Assembly: GCA_002373595.1 (NCBI GenBank)
Contig: DFKT01000050.1
Span: forward strand, 1-22,135
DNA: 22,135 nucleotides
Origin: Lachnospiraceae bacterium UBA3638
GTDB lineage: Bacteria > Bacillota > Clostridia > Lachnospirales > Lachnospiraceae
Reading direction: 5' to 3'
The notes under the pieces were generated by a model. That model was not told where the DNA came from, ran no database searches, and saw only the letters and a list, made by a program, of their open reading frames with translations. Made by a program: the position numbers and the translations under genes. Positions 1 through 10,061 of the stretch are shown here, piece after piece; the first letter of the stretch is position 1; each line of letters begins with the position of its first letter.

Positions 1-332
1 CAGCATTCATGAGAATGATGATCAAGGACATCCTTAGCAAGAACGGTTACAATGTTGCCGGAGAGGCTGAGAATGGAGCAAAGGCTGTCGAGAAGTACAA
101 GGAAGTCAGCCCCGATCTCGTACTTATGGACATCACAATGCCCGAGATGGACGGCATTCAGGCGCTTAAGGCAATCAAGGCCGAGGACGCAGGAGCTAAG
201 GTTATCATGTGTTCGGCAATGGGTCAGCAGGCCATGGTTATCGAGTCTATTCAGGCAGGTGCCAAGGACTTCATCGTTAAGCCTTTCCAGGCAGAGCGTG
301 TTCTTGAAGCGGTGAAAAAGGTTATCGGCTAA
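1..332 (+). CDS. cheY: CheY chemotaxis response regulator (5' truncated by window edge)
   Basis: Single-domain receiver that carries the chemotaxis signal from CheA to the flagellar switch. The reading frame is open to the window edge (first full codon at 3, giving A-F before the first Met at 9), and comparison with the Bacillus CheY start suggests about 11 residues are missing upstream, including the acidic pocket. Visible receiver hallmarks are the phospho-acceptor Asp in MDITMPEMDG, the conserved Ser in VIMCSAM and the Lys-Pro pair in FIVKPF, followed by a final helix with no output domain. The TAA stop overlaps the ATG of fliO by one base (332), so the two are translationally coupled. The position before fliO is typical of Firmicute fla/che operons, where fliM/fliY would lie just upstream. 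The identity is very likely; the Met at 9 is internal, not the start. Confidence 0.95.
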   Translation, partial: AFMRMMIKDILSKNGYNVAGEAENGAKAVEKYKEVSPDLVLMDITMPEMDGIQALKAIKAEDAGAKVIMCSAMGQQAMVIESIQAGAKDFIVKPFQAERVLEAVKKVIG

Positions 333-703
333 TGCTCCTGGTTAACCAGACTTCGGCCTATGCGCAGCTTATAACTGTGCTTGTTATCTTTGTCCTCATT
401 ATGGCTTTGACATGGTGGGTGACTAAGTGGATAGCAAGTTATCAGAAAGAGCAGAATGCCGGCAAGAATATCGAGGTCATCGAGTCGACTCGTATCGGGA
501 ATAATATCTGGGTACAGATCGTCAGAGTCGGGGATCTCTATAAGGCTGTCGCGATCGGTAAGGACCAGGTGACTTATCTGGGAGATATCGATCCCGATAC
601 GCTTAAGAAAACGGAGAAATCGGAAACGGTGGATTCGTTTAAGGTTTTGCTTGAAAAAGTCATGCGCAGATCGGAAGACCCGGAGAAGGAAGATAAAGGT
701 TAA
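332..703 (+). CDS. fliO: FliO, flagellar export-gate assembly factor
   Basis: Small bitopic membrane protein that helps the FliP ring assemble in the flagellar type III export apparatus. The 123-residue product has one hydrophobic helix near residues 12-31, then a cytoplasmic beta-rich FliO domain (IEVIESTRIG...VAIGKDQVTYLGDID), and a charged Lys/Glu tail. Overall sequence conservation in this family is poor, so the call rests on architecture, the ESTRIG...VAIG-type core, and position between cheY and fliP. The ATG at 332 overlaps the cheY stop by one base, with an AAGG stretch about 10 bases upstream. In Bacillus the equivalent gene is often labelled fliZ. Confidence 0.88.
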   Translation: MLLVNQTSAYAQLITVLVIFVLIMALTWWVTKWIASYQKEQNAGKNIEVIESTRIGNNIWVQIVRVGDLYKAVAIGKDQVTYLGDIDPDTLKKTEKSETVDSFKVLLEKVMRRSEDPEKEDKG

Positions 704-707
704 GGGT

Positions 708-1580
708 TTGAAAGATCGCAGAGCACTTTACCGAAAAATTATCATAATGTCGATATGCCTGCTGGTATCGGTAGGCATATTGTGGTTTGAGGGGAGCATA
801 AGAGCCCGGGCTACCGAGATCACGGGAGACAGGACGGGAGACACCGAGATCTCCACTACTATCGACCCCGCAGGTACCTATACGGAGCCTGAGGATATGG
901 ACACCCTCAATACCGTCAACAGGGTAACACTTGAGTATCAGGGAGATAACGGAACGCTCGCAGGTCCGCTTCGGATACTTATAACGCTTACCCTTATTTC
1001 TTTTGCACCGATCATCATTATTACGATGACGTCCTTCACCAGGATCATCATCGTGTTGCATTTTACCAGAGCTGCATTAAACACTCAGACTGCGCCGCCT
1101 AATCAGATACTTATCGCAATAGCGCTCATCCTTACATTCTTCATCATGAACCCTACGATCAATCGTATCAATGTTGAAGCGGTTCAGCCCATGGAGGCCG
1201 GAGAGATAGAGCAGGATGAGTTTTTCCAGAAGGCATTTGCACCGCTTAGGGATTTCATGATCCCCCAGACGCAGGTGCGTGATGTTCAGCTCTTTTACGA
1301 TATAGCTCAGCAGGAATGGGACGGAGACAATGACTCGATCCCCGGAGCGATATTGGTTCCGAGTTTCATACTCAGTGAATTAAGACGTGCTTTCTGGATC
1401 GGATTTATGATATATATACCCTTCATAGTCATCGATATGGTCGTCGCATCGACACTTATGAGTATGGGTATGATGATGCTCCCGCCGACAACCGTATCCA
1501 TGCCTTTTAAGATACTGCTTTTTATCATGGCAGATGGATGGACACTCGTCATAGGGAACCTTGTCAGGACATTCTATTAG
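708..1580 (+). CDS. fliP: FliP, flagellar export-gate subunit
   Basis: Core subunit of the FliP-FliQ-FliR export channel. The protein begins with a basic segment and hydrophobic stretch that look like the cleavable signal peptide usual for FliP (RKIIIMSICLLVSVGILW, then a small-residue region near RARA). A variable periplasmic stretch follows, then the conserved family core: TLISFAPIIIITMTSFTRIIIVL, APPNQILIAIALILTFF, and the C-terminal helices around GFMIYIPFIVIDMVV and MMLPPTTVSMPFKILLF. I chose the TTG at 708 because it follows the fliO stop by 4 bases and has AAAGG at 695-699, 8 bases upstream. Other in-frame starts are TTG 651, overlapping fliO by 53 bases and adding a very basic N-terminus, and ATG 747, which would cut into the signal peptide. 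The family call is secure and the exact start is not. Confidence 0.93.
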   Translation: MKDRRALYRKIIIMSICLLVSVGILWFEGSIRARATEITGDRTGDTEISTTIDPAGTYTEPEDMDTLNTVNRVTLEYQGDNGTLAGPLRILITLTLISFAPIIIITMTSFTRIIIVLHFTRAALNTQTAPPNQILIAIALILTFFIMNPTINRINVEAVQPMEAGEIEQDEFFQKAFAPLRDFMIPQTQVRDVQLFYDIAQQEWDGDNDSIPGAILVPSFILSELRRAFWIGFMIYIPFIVIDMVVASTLMSMGMMMLPPTTVSMPFKILLFIMADGWTLVIGNLVRTFY

Positions 1581-1582
1581 CG

Positions 1583-1598
1583 TAACGGGATACCGTTA
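1583..1598 (+). repeat. Inverted repeat in the fliP-fliQ gap
   Basis: TAACGG (1583-1588) and CCGTTA (1593-1598) are perfect reverse complements around a four-base GATA spacer, just after the fliP stop. No U-run follows, so it does not look like an intrinsic terminator. It could be a weak 6-bp RNA hairpin or a protein site. Function is unknown. Confidence 0.4.
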
Positions 1599-1616
1599 TT
1601 TATAGAATAAGGTTTT

Positions 1617-1630
1617 AAAACAGCTGTTTT
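1617..1630 (+). repeat. 14-base perfect palindrome upstream of fliQ
   Basis: AAAACAGCTGTTTT is a perfect palindrome in the 69-base fliP-fliQ gap, ending 19 bases before the fliQ ATG and close to its AAAGGAGAGG ribosome-binding site. It could be a site for a dimeric regulator or a small AU-rich RNA hairpin. The sequence alone does not decide between these. Confidence 0.45.
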
Positions 1631-1649
1631 CGGATGAAAGGAGAGGGAT

Positions 1650-1922
1650 ATGACTGTTGAAGCAGTTACCGAGATTACCAGAAATGCTTTATATATCATA
1701 CTTAAGACAGCTCTTCCGATCCTTTTGATCTCTATGATCATCGGACTTGCCATCAGTATTTTCCAGACTGTCACATCCATTCAGGAACAGACTCTTACTT
1801 TTGTACCCAAACTTGTTGGAATATTTGCAGGTATCATGATCCTCGGCGGATGGATGATGAATACCATGGTGGAGTATACCGTCGAACTTTGGAACTCGTT
1901 TTCGTATTATATACATAAATAG
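1650..1922 (+). CDS. fliQ: FliQ, flagellar export-gate subunit
   Basis: Small two-helix membrane subunit packed around the FliP-FliR channel. The 90-residue product has the usual length and the typical pattern: a first hydrophobic helix (LPILLISMIIGLAISIFQ), a polar loop with the conserved TSIQEQTLTFVPK motif, and a second helix (LVGIFAGIMILGGWMM). The start ATG has a strong AAAGGAGAGG site at 1638-1647. Unlike most neighbours it is separated from the preceding gene by 69 bases holding two inverted repeats. fliR starts 11 bases after its stop. Confidence 0.96.
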   Translation: MTVEAVTEITRNALYIILKTALPILLISMIIGLAISIFQTVTSIQEQTLTFVPKLVGIFAGIMILGGWMMNTMVEYTVELWNSFSYYIHK

Positions 1923-1933
1923 CGGTACGGGAG

Positions 1934-2716
1934 ATGATTGATTATTCGTTTTCTTTATACGATCTCGAATACTTTCTCCTGATATTTACAAGGATCAGTT
2001 GCTTTGTTTTTATCGCTCCCTTCTTCGGAATGGCAAACACTCCGAGAAGGATCAAGGTCGTCCTGAGTCTCTATGTGGCGACACTTATGTATTTTGTGCT
2101 CACTCCGGCGCCGGCTGTTCTGCCCAAGACAGTTCTGGGTTTCGCGATCATCGTTACCAAGGAGGCTGTTACCGGACTTCTCATAGGTCTTTCCGCGCAG
2201 ATGTGCACTTCGATCGTTATGTTCGGCGGAGCGGTGGCGGATATGGAGATAGGTCTTTCGATGGTACAGCTTATGGATCCTGCTACGAGACAGTCCACCA
2301 CTTTTACCGGAGCACTTTACAACTATGCACTTACAATGGCTCTTATAGCCAGCGGAATGTACAGATATCTGCTCGGAGCTCTGGCAGATTCATACAAGCT
2401 GATACCGGTCAACGGGGCTGTATTTAACCCGGAGAAGCTGCTTCAGAGCTCGATAGTATTCCTGACGGACTACATGAGTATAGGATTCAGGATCATACTT
2501 CCCGTATTCTGTGCGATACTCCTGCTCAATGCGGTGCTCGGTATCATGGCCAGAGTCGCACCGCAGATGAATATGTTTGCGATAGGAATACAGCTCAAGA
2601 TACTTGTGGGACTCTCGATGCTTTTCGTTTCGACACTGCTCCTGCCCAAGATATCAGAGATCATATTTGATGAGATAAGAAAGACGATGGTTTCTTTTGT
2701 GGAGGCCATGTATTGA
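1934..2716 (+). CDS. fliR: FliR, flagellar export-gate subunit
   Basis: Polytopic membrane protein that completes the FliP5-FliQ4-FliR1 export channel. Its 260 residues contain about six hydrophobic helices and recognisable family stretches: FTRISCFVFIAPFFG near the N-terminus, a charged KEAVTGLLIGLSAQ loop, DPATRQSTTF, and the C-terminal RVAPQMNMFAIGIQLKI segment. It is separate from flhB, not fused as in some clostridia, and its TGA overlaps the flhB TTG by three bases (2714-2716). The start is odd: GGGAG at 1929-1933 touches the ATG with no spacer, so initiation probably depends on coupling to fliQ, whose stop is 11 bases upstream. Confidence 0.95.
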   Translation: MIDYSFSLYDLEYFLLIFTRISCFVFIAPFFGMANTPRRIKVVLSLYVATLMYFVLTPAPAVLPKTVLGFAIIVTKEAVTGLLIGLSAQMCTSIVMFGGAVADMEIGLSMVQLMDPATRQSTTFTGALYNYALTMALIASGMYRYLLGALADSYKLIPVNGAVFNPEKLLQSSIVFLTDYMSIGFRIILPVFCAILLLNAVLGIMARVAPQMNMFAIGIQLKILVGLSMLFVSTLLLPKISEIIFDEIRKTMVSFVEAMY

Positions 2717-3819
2717 GTATAGATTTCAGACTCCAGTTCTTTGCCGATGGCGGGGACGACAAAACCGAAGAACCTACCGGTAAAAAACTTGAAGATGCCC
2801 GCAAGGAAGGTCAGGTTGCCAAGAGTAAGGAGATCACAAGCTGTGTGAGTCTTCTTGTTCTCTTTGTGATCCTCAAGTTCTGGGCTGTCAGGATGGGCGG
2901 TCAGTTCATGGACACCTTCGGATATGTGTACAATCGCATTCCGGATACAGTCTATTTTTGGCACGGAGAGATGCCTGTAAGAGAGACCCGTTCGATGTTT
3001 GTGTGGGCATGTGGGAGGATACTGCTTATCCTGCTCCCCATACTCGCACTGGCTGTCATCATTGCTTTTGTGTGCGAACTGGTACAGGTCAAGTGGAAGG
3101 TCAGTACCAAACCTCTTCAGCCTAAACTTTCAAAGTTCAATCCGATCAACGGATTCAAGAGGATCTTTTCCGCGAATTCCGTTGTAGAACTTATCAAATC
3201 GATACTTAAGATCGGATTGATATTATGGATATCGTACAATTACATAAAAGACAAATCGATGGTCCTGCTGACATTTTTTGATATGCCGTTTTTGCAGGCT
3301 ATCGGAGAGATAGGAACACTCGTAACGGACCTGGGACTTCGCATCGCTGCCATCTATGTGATCATCGCGGCTTCGGATTTCGCATATCAGAAGTGGAAAT
3401 TTCACAAGGATATGAAGATGACCAAGCAGGAAGTCAAGGACGAGTATAAACAGGCAGAAGGAGATCCCGAGGTCAAGGGCAAGATCAAACAGAAGATGAT
3501 GGAAGCCTCCAGGCGTCGTATGATGCAGCAGCTCCCGCAGGCGGACGTCGTCATCACAAACCCTACTCACTACGCTGTAGCCATCAAGTATGAACCCGAA
3601 GTCAGAGAGGCGCCTTATGTGGTTGCCAAGGGCTCGGATTATCTGGCCCGGAAGATCAAGGAGATCGCCCGTGAGAACGGTGTCGAGATCTACGAGAACA
3701 AGCCTCTTGCACGAATGCTCTACGCGAATGTCGAGATCGGCGAACTTGTACCGCCGGAACTGTACCAGGCGGTCGCCGAAGTCCTGGCATTCGTATATCA
3801 GATACAGGGGAAGATTTAG
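2713..3819 (+). CDS. flhB: FlhB, export-specificity switch protein
   Basis: Membrane protein of the flagellar export gate that switches substrate class from rod/hook to filament. The 368 residues show the family order: an acidic-basic N-terminus (DDKTEEPTGKKLEDARKEGQ), four hydrophobic helices, then a cytoplasmic domain with the autocleavage motif N283-P284-T285-H286 in VVITNPTHYAVAIKY. Cleavage occurs between Asn and Pro in this family. A rare TTG start overlaps the fliR stop (ATTGA), which strongly suggests translational coupling. All residues needed for autocleavage are present. Confidence 0.97.
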   Translation: MSIDFRLQFFADGGDDKTEEPTGKKLEDARKEGQVAKSKEITSCVSLLVLFVILKFWAVRMGGQFMDTFGYVYNRIPDTVYFWHGEMPVRETRSMFVWACGRILLILLPILALAVIIAFVCELVQVKWKVSTKPLQPKLSKFNPINGFKRIFSANSVVELIKSILKIGLILWISYNYIKDKSMVLLTFFDMPFLQAIGEIGTLVTDLGLRIAAIYVIIAASDFAYQKWKFHKDMKMTKQEVKDEYKQAEGDPEVKGKIKQKMMEASRRRMMQQLPQADVVITNPTHYAVAIKYEPEVREAPYVVAKGSDYLARKIKEIARENGVEIYENKPLARMLYANVEIGELVPPELYQAVAEVLAFVYQIQGKI

Positions 3820-3830
3820 TTATATATTTA

Positions 3831-3845
3831 GCGGGCAGGACCCGC
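3831..3845 (+). repeat. Short GC stem in the flhB-flhA gap
   Basis: GCGGG (3831-3835) and CCCGC (3841-3845) can pair around a CAGGA loop. The stem is only 5 bp and there is no U-run, so a terminator is unlikely. It could affect RNA processing or flhA initiation, which has only a weak ribosome-binding site. Significance is doubtful. Confidence 0.25.
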
Positions 3846-3867
3846 GTAACCGGGAAATAAACAGTAC

Positions 3868-5916
<2,049 letters not shown>

Positions 5917-7299
5917 ATGATTATTAAGAAATTCATCGGCAGGACCGAGCTTGAAGCGGTGCAGTCCGCCAAAACCGAGCTCGGAGAGAACATCGTAATA
6001 ATGAATGTGCGCAAGGTTAAAGCGAAGGGCCTCTTTGCTTCTTTGCGTTCCAAAAAGGTAGAAGTTACCGCGGCGGTCGAAGAGGATGTCCCCATGGACA
6101 ATCTCAGAAAACTCGCAAGAGCCCAGGACCGCAAGATGCAGGAGGCTAAGAAAAAGGACTCCGAATCCCGTGAGGATAAAGGCGCAAAGAGTGGACTTGG
6201 ACCCTCGGCGGAGATGGCAAAGCCCGTGTCACTTTCTGCCCAAACGACAGAAGTGTCACAAAATGACAAGCCCTCTGTTTCGAAGGAGAGCGCCGGAAGC
6301 ACAAAGGGCAAAGACAATACCGGATCGCAGATGTCTCCTTCAACTATCGAGCAGAAGCTGGACAGCCTGCAGAATCTCCTTGAATCGCAGTTTAAGCAGA
6401 CTTCGGTTCAGAATGAAAAACCGGCTGCAAATGCAGGAAGCGAGGATGCGGGCGGTAATATGACTCCCGGTTCGGATCCCGATAATGAAAAAGAACGCGA
6501 GATGGATCGTTTCCTGAAACTCCTGTACAACACGATGCTCGACAACGAGATCGAAGAGAAGCTTGCAAACGAGATCATCATCGAAGCCAATAAAAACCGC
6601 AAACCCAATGCAACTATGGATTTCATCCTCAGCGCTATCTATCAGAGAATGATCCTTAAGTTCGGCAAGTCAGACGGGATCACACCCGCGACCAAGGGGC
6701 CCAAAGCCATCTTTTTCTTAGGACCCACAGGTGTAGGCAAGACCACCACGATAGCAAAGGTTGCAAGTTCTTTCTCAGTTAACGAGAAAAAGAAAGTTGC
6801 ATTCCTTACTACAGATACATACAGGATCGCAGCTACCGATCAGTTAAGAACATACGCAGGCATACTGGGAGTTCCTTTCAGGGTCATCTATACGGAGGAT
6901 GAACTGGCTGCAGCGATAGAGGATTTTTCCGACTGTGATTATATCTTTATCGATACCGCAGGACATTCGCACAAGAATAGCGACCTTCTCGTAAAGCAGA
7001 AGAAGTTCATCGATTCGATCAAGGATGTGGCAGAGTATCAGTGCTTCCTGGTTATGAGTGCCACGACCAAGAATAAGGACCTTCGCGTTATAGTTGACAA
7101 TTATCGCGAGATGTCCGATCACCAGCTCATCTTTACAAAACTTGACGAGACTTCAAGCCTCGGTAATCTCTACAATATGAGAGCATACTCGGGAGCGCCT
7201 ATCGCTTATGTTACCGCAGGACAGAACGTACCGGACGACATTGAATCGTTCAACGCCCAGAAGATCGTAAAACTCCTTCTCGGCGGTAACGGAGACTGA
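5917..7299 (+). CDS. flhF: FlhF, SRP-type GTPase for flagellar placement
   Basis: SRP-family GTPase that marks the site and controls the number of flagella. The 460 residues follow the family order: a basic B domain (MIIKKFIGRTELEAVQSAK...), a low-complexity middle of about 120 residues rich in Lys, Ser and Asn, an N domain (helices around 190-250), and a G domain from about 260. The G domain has G269-PTGVGKTTT (P-loop), DTYRIAATDQLRTYA (G2/insertion region), DTAGHSHKN (G3; His replaces the Arg of the usual SRP DTAGR) and TKLDETSSLG (G4/G5). It starts on the base after the flhA stop (TAAATG) and works with FlhG encoded next. Confidence 0.97.
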   Translation: MIIKKFIGRTELEAVQSAKTELGENIVIMNVRKVKAKGLFASLRSKKVEVTAAVEEDVPMDNLRKLARAQDRKMQEAKKKDSESREDKGAKSGLGPSAEMAKPVSLSAQTTEVSQNDKPSVSKESAGSTKGKDNTGSQMSPSTIEQKLDSLQNLLESQFKQTSVQNEKPAANAGSEDAGGNMTPGSDPDNEKEREMDRFLKLLYNTMLDNEIEEKLANEIIIEANKNRKPNATMDFILSAIYQRMILKFGKSDGITPATKGPKAIFFLGPTGVGKTTTIAKVASSFSVNEKKKVAFLTTDTYRIAATDQLRTYAGILGVPFRVIYTEDELAAAIEDFSDCDYIFIDTAGHSHKNSDLLVKQKKFIDSIKDVAEYQCFLVMSATTKNKDLRVIVDNYREMSDHQLIFTKLDETSSLGNLYNMRAYSGAPIAYVTAGQNVPDDIESFNAQKIVKLLLGGNGD

Positions 7300-7346
7300 C
7301 TCGGGATAGGGGAAGCTTTTAACAGAGCACGATCACAGGAGAAAAG

Positions 7347-8216
7347 ATGGACCAGGCCGAATCCTTAAGAATAATAAAAGCAAATCAGCAGACACGTTCC
7401 GTTGCAAGAGTCATAACCGTGACCAGCGGCAAAGGCGGTGTCGGTAAGTCCAATACTGCCATTAATCTTGCAATATGGTTTCGCAAAATGGGCAAGCGGG
7501 TCATCATACTCGATGCCGATTTCGGACTTGCAAATATCGAGATCATGTTTGGAACCGTACCGAAGCATAATCTCTGCGACCTCATCTATCAGGGAAAGAG
7601 CATCACGGATATCATAACCTGGGGACCGGGAGAGGTAGGATTTATATCGGGCGGAAGCGGCATAGCCGGACTTTCCAATCTCGGTGTGGATTATCTTAAT
7701 TACATCATAAGGAACCTCACGCAGCTCGATTCTATAGCCGATATCATAATCGTTGATACAGGCGCAGGCATATCGGATGCAGTGCTGGAATTCCTTGTGG
7801 CGAGCGGAGAGATACTTCTCGTTACGACTCCCGAGCCCACGAGTATCACAGATTCATACTCGCTGGTCAAAGCGCTTGCGAGACATCCCAGATTTAATCG
7901 CGAAGAGACCAAGCTTCGCATGATAGCAAACAGAGTCACCAAGGATGAGGATGGACAGACCCTTTATCGCAAGCTGAATTCGGTCATCCAGAGATTCCTG
8001 AAGATACCTATGGATTACCTGGGAAGCGTACCCTGGGACAATCAGTTGACCAATGCGGTAATGCAGCAGATGCCCGTATCTCTTGACAAACCGACTGCCA
8101 AATCCAGTCAGGCTTACGAGAGGATAGCAAAGAGACTTCTCGACCCGAATGAAGCACAGTCTTCAAAACCGAGGGGAATGGCAGCTTTCTTTTCACACAT
8201 CGTAAGTAAGAAATAG
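7347..8216 (+). CDS. flhG: FlhG (YlxH/MinD-like) ATPase, flagellar number regulator
   Basis: MinD/ParA-type ATPase that restrains flagellar number and stimulates FlhF GTPase. The N-terminus carries D2-Q-A-E-S-L-R8, the DQAxxLR activator motif known to trigger FlhF. A deviant Walker A follows (S27-GKGGVGKS35, with the signature Lys29 and the P-loop Lys34), then DADFGLANIE and IIVDTGAGIS as Walker A'/B-type elements. The C-terminal tail should hold the membrane-binding helix, but I do not see a clear amphipathic one in the last residues. At 289 residues it is normal in length. CAGGAG precedes the ATG and the gap to flhF is 47 bases. Confidence 0.96.
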   Translation: MDQAESLRIIKANQQTRSVARVITVTSGKGGVGKSNTAINLAIWFRKMGKRVIILDADFGLANIEIMFGTVPKHNLCDLIYQGKSITDIITWGPGEVGFISGGSGIAGLSNLGVDYLNYIIRNLTQLDSIADIIIVDTGAGISDAVLEFLVASGEILLVTTPEPTSITDSYSLVKALARHPRFNREETKLRMIANRVTKDEDGQTLYRKLNSVIQRFLKIPMDYLGSVPWDNQLTNAVMQQMPVSLDKPTAKSSQAYERIAKRLLDPNEAQSSKPRGMAAFFSHIVSKK

Positions 8217-8237
8217 TTTTAAGGAGGATATACAGGA

Positions 8238-8957
8238 ATGATATCGAAACTCATCAAAGAAGGGGACAGAGTCGATCTCACGCCCGTTGATAAGAATTTT
8301 GGAAGTACAGAGGACCCTGATACCAAGGTGTATGCTTCCAAGATAGTTGATATTCTTTCCGAGGATCGCGTCGAACTTCTGATGCCCATGGAAAAAACAA
8401 AGCTCATACTGCTCCCCATCGACGGAGAGTACAATCTCGTTGTCTATACTGACAGCGGGCTTTATCAGTGTTTTGTAAGGATAGTCGACAGATACAAGAG
8501 CAACAATATGTATCTGCTGGTTGCGGAGTTTACGAGCAACCTCCGTAAGTATCAGAGAAGAGAGTATTTCAGATTCAGCTGCGCACTCGACATGAATGCA
8601 AGAAACCTCGTAGAGGAAGAGGTGCGTTCGATAGAGGGTGACGATCTTGTAAATCTCCAGCCTAATCTTCCCATCAAGAGAAGCGTCATCGTTGATATCA
8701 GCGGAGGCGGATTAAGATTCATGTCCGATACCAAGTATGAGGTCGGAAGCATGGTATATTGCAGTTACGATCTTGTAAAGGGTACCGAGAGAAAAAAGTA
8801 CGAGGTAGTCGGCAAAGTGCTTGCCGTTACCGAGAACGAGAAAAGACCGGGTACGTATGAACACCGTGTTCAATATGTGAATATGGACGAGTACACCCGT
8901 GAAGAGATAATCAGATTTATCTTTGAAGAAGAGAGAAAGAGCAGACGCAAGGGATAA
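8238..8957 (+). CDS. YcgR/YpfA-like PilZ c-di-GMP receptor (flagellar brake)
   Basis: Predicted cyclic-di-GMP sensor that slows the flagellar motor when c-di-GMP is high. The 239 residues split into an N-terminal YcgR-type beta domain (about 1-100) and a C-terminal PilZ domain (about 104-235). Both c-di-GMP motifs are complete: R108-xxx-R112 in RREYFRF and D153-x-S155-x-x-G158 in VDISGGG, so nucleotide binding is likely. The gene has an AAGGAGG ribosome-binding site and sits 21 bases after flhG and 19 before cheB, so it is expressed with the operon rather than as a separate brake. The classic Bacillus operon lacks a PilZ gene at this point, while clostridial relatives often have one (from memory). 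Exact partner (MotA or FliG/FliM) cannot be read from sequence. Confidence 0.88.
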   Translation: MISKLIKEGDRVDLTPVDKNFGSTEDPDTKVYASKIVDILSEDRVELLMPMEKTKLILLPIDGEYNLVVYTDSGLYQCFVRIVDRYKSNNMYLLVAEFTSNLRKYQRREYFRFSCALDMNARNLVEEEVRSIEGDDLVNLQPNLPIKRSVIVDISGGGLRFMSDTKYEVGSMVYCSYDLVKGTERKKYEVVGKVLAVTENEKRPGTYEHRVQYVNMDEYTREEIIRFIFEEERKSRRKG

Positions 8958-8976
8958 CGAAAGGGCATAATTTTCC

Positions 8977-10059
8977 ATGAATAAGAAAAAAATCCTGGTG
9001 GTTGACGATTCTGCACTCATGAGAAGAGTGCTCTGTGATATAATCAATTCGGATGAGGCTTTTGAAGTCGCTGATCGCGCATGTAACGGACTTGAAGCGT
9101 TCGATCTGATAAGCCGCAATTCATACGATGCTGTTGTACTGGATGTCAATATGCCCAAGATGAACGGACTGCAGCTCCTCGCCGAGCTCAGAAAGTTCAA
9201 GATCCAGGTAAGGATAATGATGGCCAGCACGGACACGATGGAAGGCGCACAGACCACAATGGACGCTCTGGAACTCGGAGCTCTTGATTTCATCCACAAG
9301 CCCGATTCCGCCAACAGCTGTCGCGACGGAGCTTTCCAGTCGAACTTCCTGCGTACACTTCACGGTGTCGTAAACAGCCGTCTGCCCGTTATAATCGACA
9401 GGGCTAAGGAACGCGAGAAGCGAGAGGAAAACAAAAAGTTCATCGGCATTCTTCAAAGAAGTCCGGCAAAGATCGCCGGTACCAAGATCGTGGCGATCGC
9501 CAGCTCGACGGGAGGACCGAGAGCGCTTCAATCGGTTGTGCCGAGACTTCCCGGTAATATAGACGCACCCGTACTTATAACACAGCATATGCCCAAAGGT
9601 TTCACGGCCAGTCTTGCAGAGAGACTCAACTCCACCAGTGAGGTCAAAGTCGTAGAAGCAGCCGAAGGGTTGAAGCTCGAGAAGGGAACAGTCTATATCG
9701 CAAAAGGCGGAGCCCATATGAATGTCGTAAAGAGCGGAGCAGAGTACAAGATCCATCTTTCCGACGAACCCATACGAGAGGGAGTTAAGCCCTGCGCGAA
9801 CTACATGTTCGAATCACTCAGGGAATGCAATTACGACAAGATGGTATGCGTCGTACTCACCGGAATGGGAATGGACGGTACCGAGGGCATCAAGAATCTG
9901 AAGGATGTCAAGAAAGCTTTCGTCATCTCGCAGGATGAGGAGAGCAGCACCATATACGGTATGCCCAAGGCTGTTGCCAAGGCGGGACTTTCCGATCAGG
10001 TCGTTCCCCTCGACAGAGTAGCCTCGGAGATAGTTCTACAGGTCGGACTTAGCAGTTAA
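8977..10059 (+). CDS. cheB: CheB, receptor glutamate methylesterase/deamidase
   Basis: Response regulator with an output enzyme that removes methyl groups from chemoreceptors, part of sensory adaptation. The receiver domain (1-120) has the acidic pair D10-D11, phospho-acceptor D56 in VLDVNMPKMNG, S84 and K108-P109. After a Lys/Glu linker, the esterase domain (about 168-360) has the full catalytic triad: S177 in ASSTGGP, H204 in TQHMPKGF and D300 in GMGMDGTEG. The S-to-D spacing (123) nearly matches that of the enteric enzyme. The ATG has AAAGGG about 11 bases upstream. A 10-bp hairpin lies between its stop and cheA. Confidence 0.97.
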   Translation: MNKKKILVVDDSALMRRVLCDIINSDEAFEVADRACNGLEAFDLISRNSYDAVVLDVNMPKMNGLQLLAELRKFKIQVRIMMASTDTMEGAQTTMDALELGALDFIHKPDSANSCRDGAFQSNFLRTLHGVVNSRLPVIIDRAKEREKREENKKFIGILQRSPAKIAGTKIVAIASSTGGPRALQSVVPRLPGNIDAPVLITQHMPKGFTASLAERLNSTSEVKVVEAAEGLKLEKGTVYIAKGGAHMNVVKSGAEYKIHLSDEPIREGVKPCANYMFESLRECNYDKMVCVVLTGMGMDGTEGIKNLKDVKKAFVISQDEESSTIYGMPKAVAKAGLSDQVVPLDRVASEIVLQVGLSS

Positions 10060-10061
10060 TA

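Noticed and set aside
651..707. Longer fliP from TTG 651
   Set aside because: It would overlap fliO by 53 bases and add a very basic peptide ahead of the signal sequence. TTG 708 has better spacing to AAAGG. The alternative is kept open in the fliP entry.
1577..1606. Possible promoter in the fliP-fliQ gap (TTAGCG/TATAGA)
   Set aside because: The -35 box matches poorly and the -10 is loose; A/T-rich gaps produce such matches by chance.
8977..10059. CheB as only a receiver protein with degenerate output
   Set aside because: The S177/H204/D300 triad and the receiver residues are all present with normal spacing.
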